Of a DNA stretch of 6,782 nucleotides, positions 6,084-6,782 are shown in pieces. Location of the stretch: contig WQZW01000081.1 of NCBI GenBank assembly GCA_009780545.1, positions 1-6,782 of the forward strand, in the 5' to 3' direction. Positions within the stretch are counted from its first letter, which is position 1, and every line of letters begins with the position of its first letter. A program made the position numbers and the translations under genes. Source of the stretch: Treponema sp. Its GTDB lineage: Bacteria > Spirochaetota > Spirochaetia > Treponematales > Breznakiellaceae. A model generated the notes under the pieces. The model made no database searches, had not been told where the DNA came from, and worked only from the letters and a program-made list of their open reading frames with translations.

Positions 6084-6782
6084 CTACCGAACGAACCTTG
6101 CGATTGCCAAAGTGTACACGTGCCCATATTCCGGCTCGATCCAGAATTCCAGAATCCTGAAATCCTCCAGTTTCCCTTCGGATACCAGGAGGGTTTTCGC
6201 AAAATAACCGTCCTCGCTGCTCAAATATTCGGCCAATTCGCCCACGGTGTTGTTGCTTGCGATAATTCGCGCCGCGGCATTTTCCGCCGATCTCATCACG
6301 GTATCCCGCAGGAATCCGCTCGTCTGGGCAAACCCGACCGCGACGGTATATCCCGGGATTTCGGGCAGGTTCCGGCTTCGCGTCCAGACGGGGCGGCCTC
6401 CCGCGTCCTTTCCCAAAATGGCGCCCACCCGAACCGTTTTTGCCTCGTAGGTGAAACGCACCAGCGTCCCCCCATCGTGAACCACGACGTCGCGGGCCCG
6501 GTCAAACCGCAACAGTTCTATGAACTGCTCGTGATCGACGGTCGTTCCCAGGCTGTTCGACGAGTTTACCGTTACGCCCGATTGGTCTTCCACGGACATG
6601 TGCTCGGACTTTCCGGCCATTTGATGAAACATCGCGACTTTACGGGCGGCATCAATTTTTGCGACCTCGATTTCGCCTTCCCGGTTCGGGCTCGTGCCCC
6701 GGCTTGCCACTCCGATAACCACCAGCTTGCCGTCCCGGGAAGCCGCCACAAAATGTCCCCTTGCCCACTGCCTTTCCATGGA
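6084..6782 (-). CDS. LPP20-like envelope protein, 5' end outside the window
   Basis: The frame is open through the right edge (6780-6782 reads Ser). The first visible Met (6777-6779) has no signal peptide after it, so the true start is probably upstream, beyond the window. Counting from that Met, 231 residues are seen. Two LPP20-like segments are visible: KLVVIGVASRG at 18-28 followed by an Ala-rich helix (39-55), and YTVAVGFAQTSG at 144-155 followed by the helix SAENAAARIIAS (164-175). A third part ends IEPEYGHVYTLAIAR, matching the closing strand pair common in LPP20-type proteins. It lies 71 bases before the RCC1-repeat gene on the same strand and is probably its operon partner. A lipoprotein or Sec signal is expected in the missing N-terminus. 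The family assignment rests on pattern, not a search. Confidence 0.75.
   Translation of the reverse strand, partial: SMERQWARGHFVAASRDGKLVVIGVASRGTSPNREGEIEVAKIDAARKVAMFHQMAGKSEHMSVEDQSGVTVNSSNSLGTTVDHEQFIELLRFDRARDVVVHDGGTLVRFTYEAKTVRVGAILGKDAGGRPVWTRSRNLPEIPGYTVAVGFAQTSGFLRDTVMRSAENAAARIIASNNTVGELAEYLSSEDGYFAKTLLVSEGKLEDFRILEFWIEPEYGHVYTLAIARFVR

Noticed and set aside
6777..6779. Met codon as the true start of the right-edge gene
   Set aside because: The frame is open to the window edge, no signal peptide follows this Met, and the related protein at 1921-3015 carries a lipoprotein signal, so the real start is probably outside the window.

Overview
The window is a one-strand (minus) segment holding three complete protein-coding genes and one gene cut by the right edge. 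No RNA genes, insertion sequences or CRISPR arrays were seen. The DNA is GC-rich. Envelope-type proteins dominate: a lipoprotein with a lipobox, LPP20-like domains, and a signal-peptide protein with a putative outer-membrane barrel. The style (LPP20-like lipoproteins, CsgG/LpoB-like domains, RCC1 repeats, alanine-rich helices, small barrel) is what I associate with spirochaetes, especially Treponema-like gut lineages. That assignment is an impression from family style, not a computed placement.

Layout, read in the direction of transcription (high to low coordinates): (1) 6782-6084, the 3' part of a gene for a protein with two LPP20-like segments. (2) 6012-3064, a 982-residue exported mosaic protein: signal peptide, two tandem CsgG/LpoB-like alpha/beta domains, seven RCC1 repeats (one complete predicted propeller), about 170 residues of Ala-rich helix, and a C-terminal putative beta-barrel. 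(3) 3015-1921, a lipoprotein with an LPP20-like N-terminal half. The gaps are 71 and 48 bases, both downstream genes have strong Shine-Dalgarno sites, and no terminator is visible between them, so these three probably form one envelope operon. (4) 1780-146, a 544-residue cytoplasmic-looking conserved-type protein that I do not recognise. It has its own near-consensus sigma70-type promoter (TTGACA, 17-base spacer, TAAATT) and a very short leader. Downstream of it, positions 1-145 hold a cluster of three hairpins that looks like a dispersed intergenic element.

The most notable points are the architecture of the 982-residue protein, where a propeller and long helix link periplasmic CsgG-like domains to a putative outer-membrane barrel, and a short out-of-frame coding remnant at about 6035-6083. 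The remnant encodes a barrel-type last strand (GGIGLAYTVKF, then stop) resembling the final strand of the neighbouring protein, and it may be the scar of a lost or fused barrel gene. LPP20-like lipoproteins paired with CsgG-like domains recall the Vibrio FlgO/FlgP/FlgT set and other outer-membrane lipoprotein clusters. A role in envelope assembly or tethering is inferred from this, not shown.
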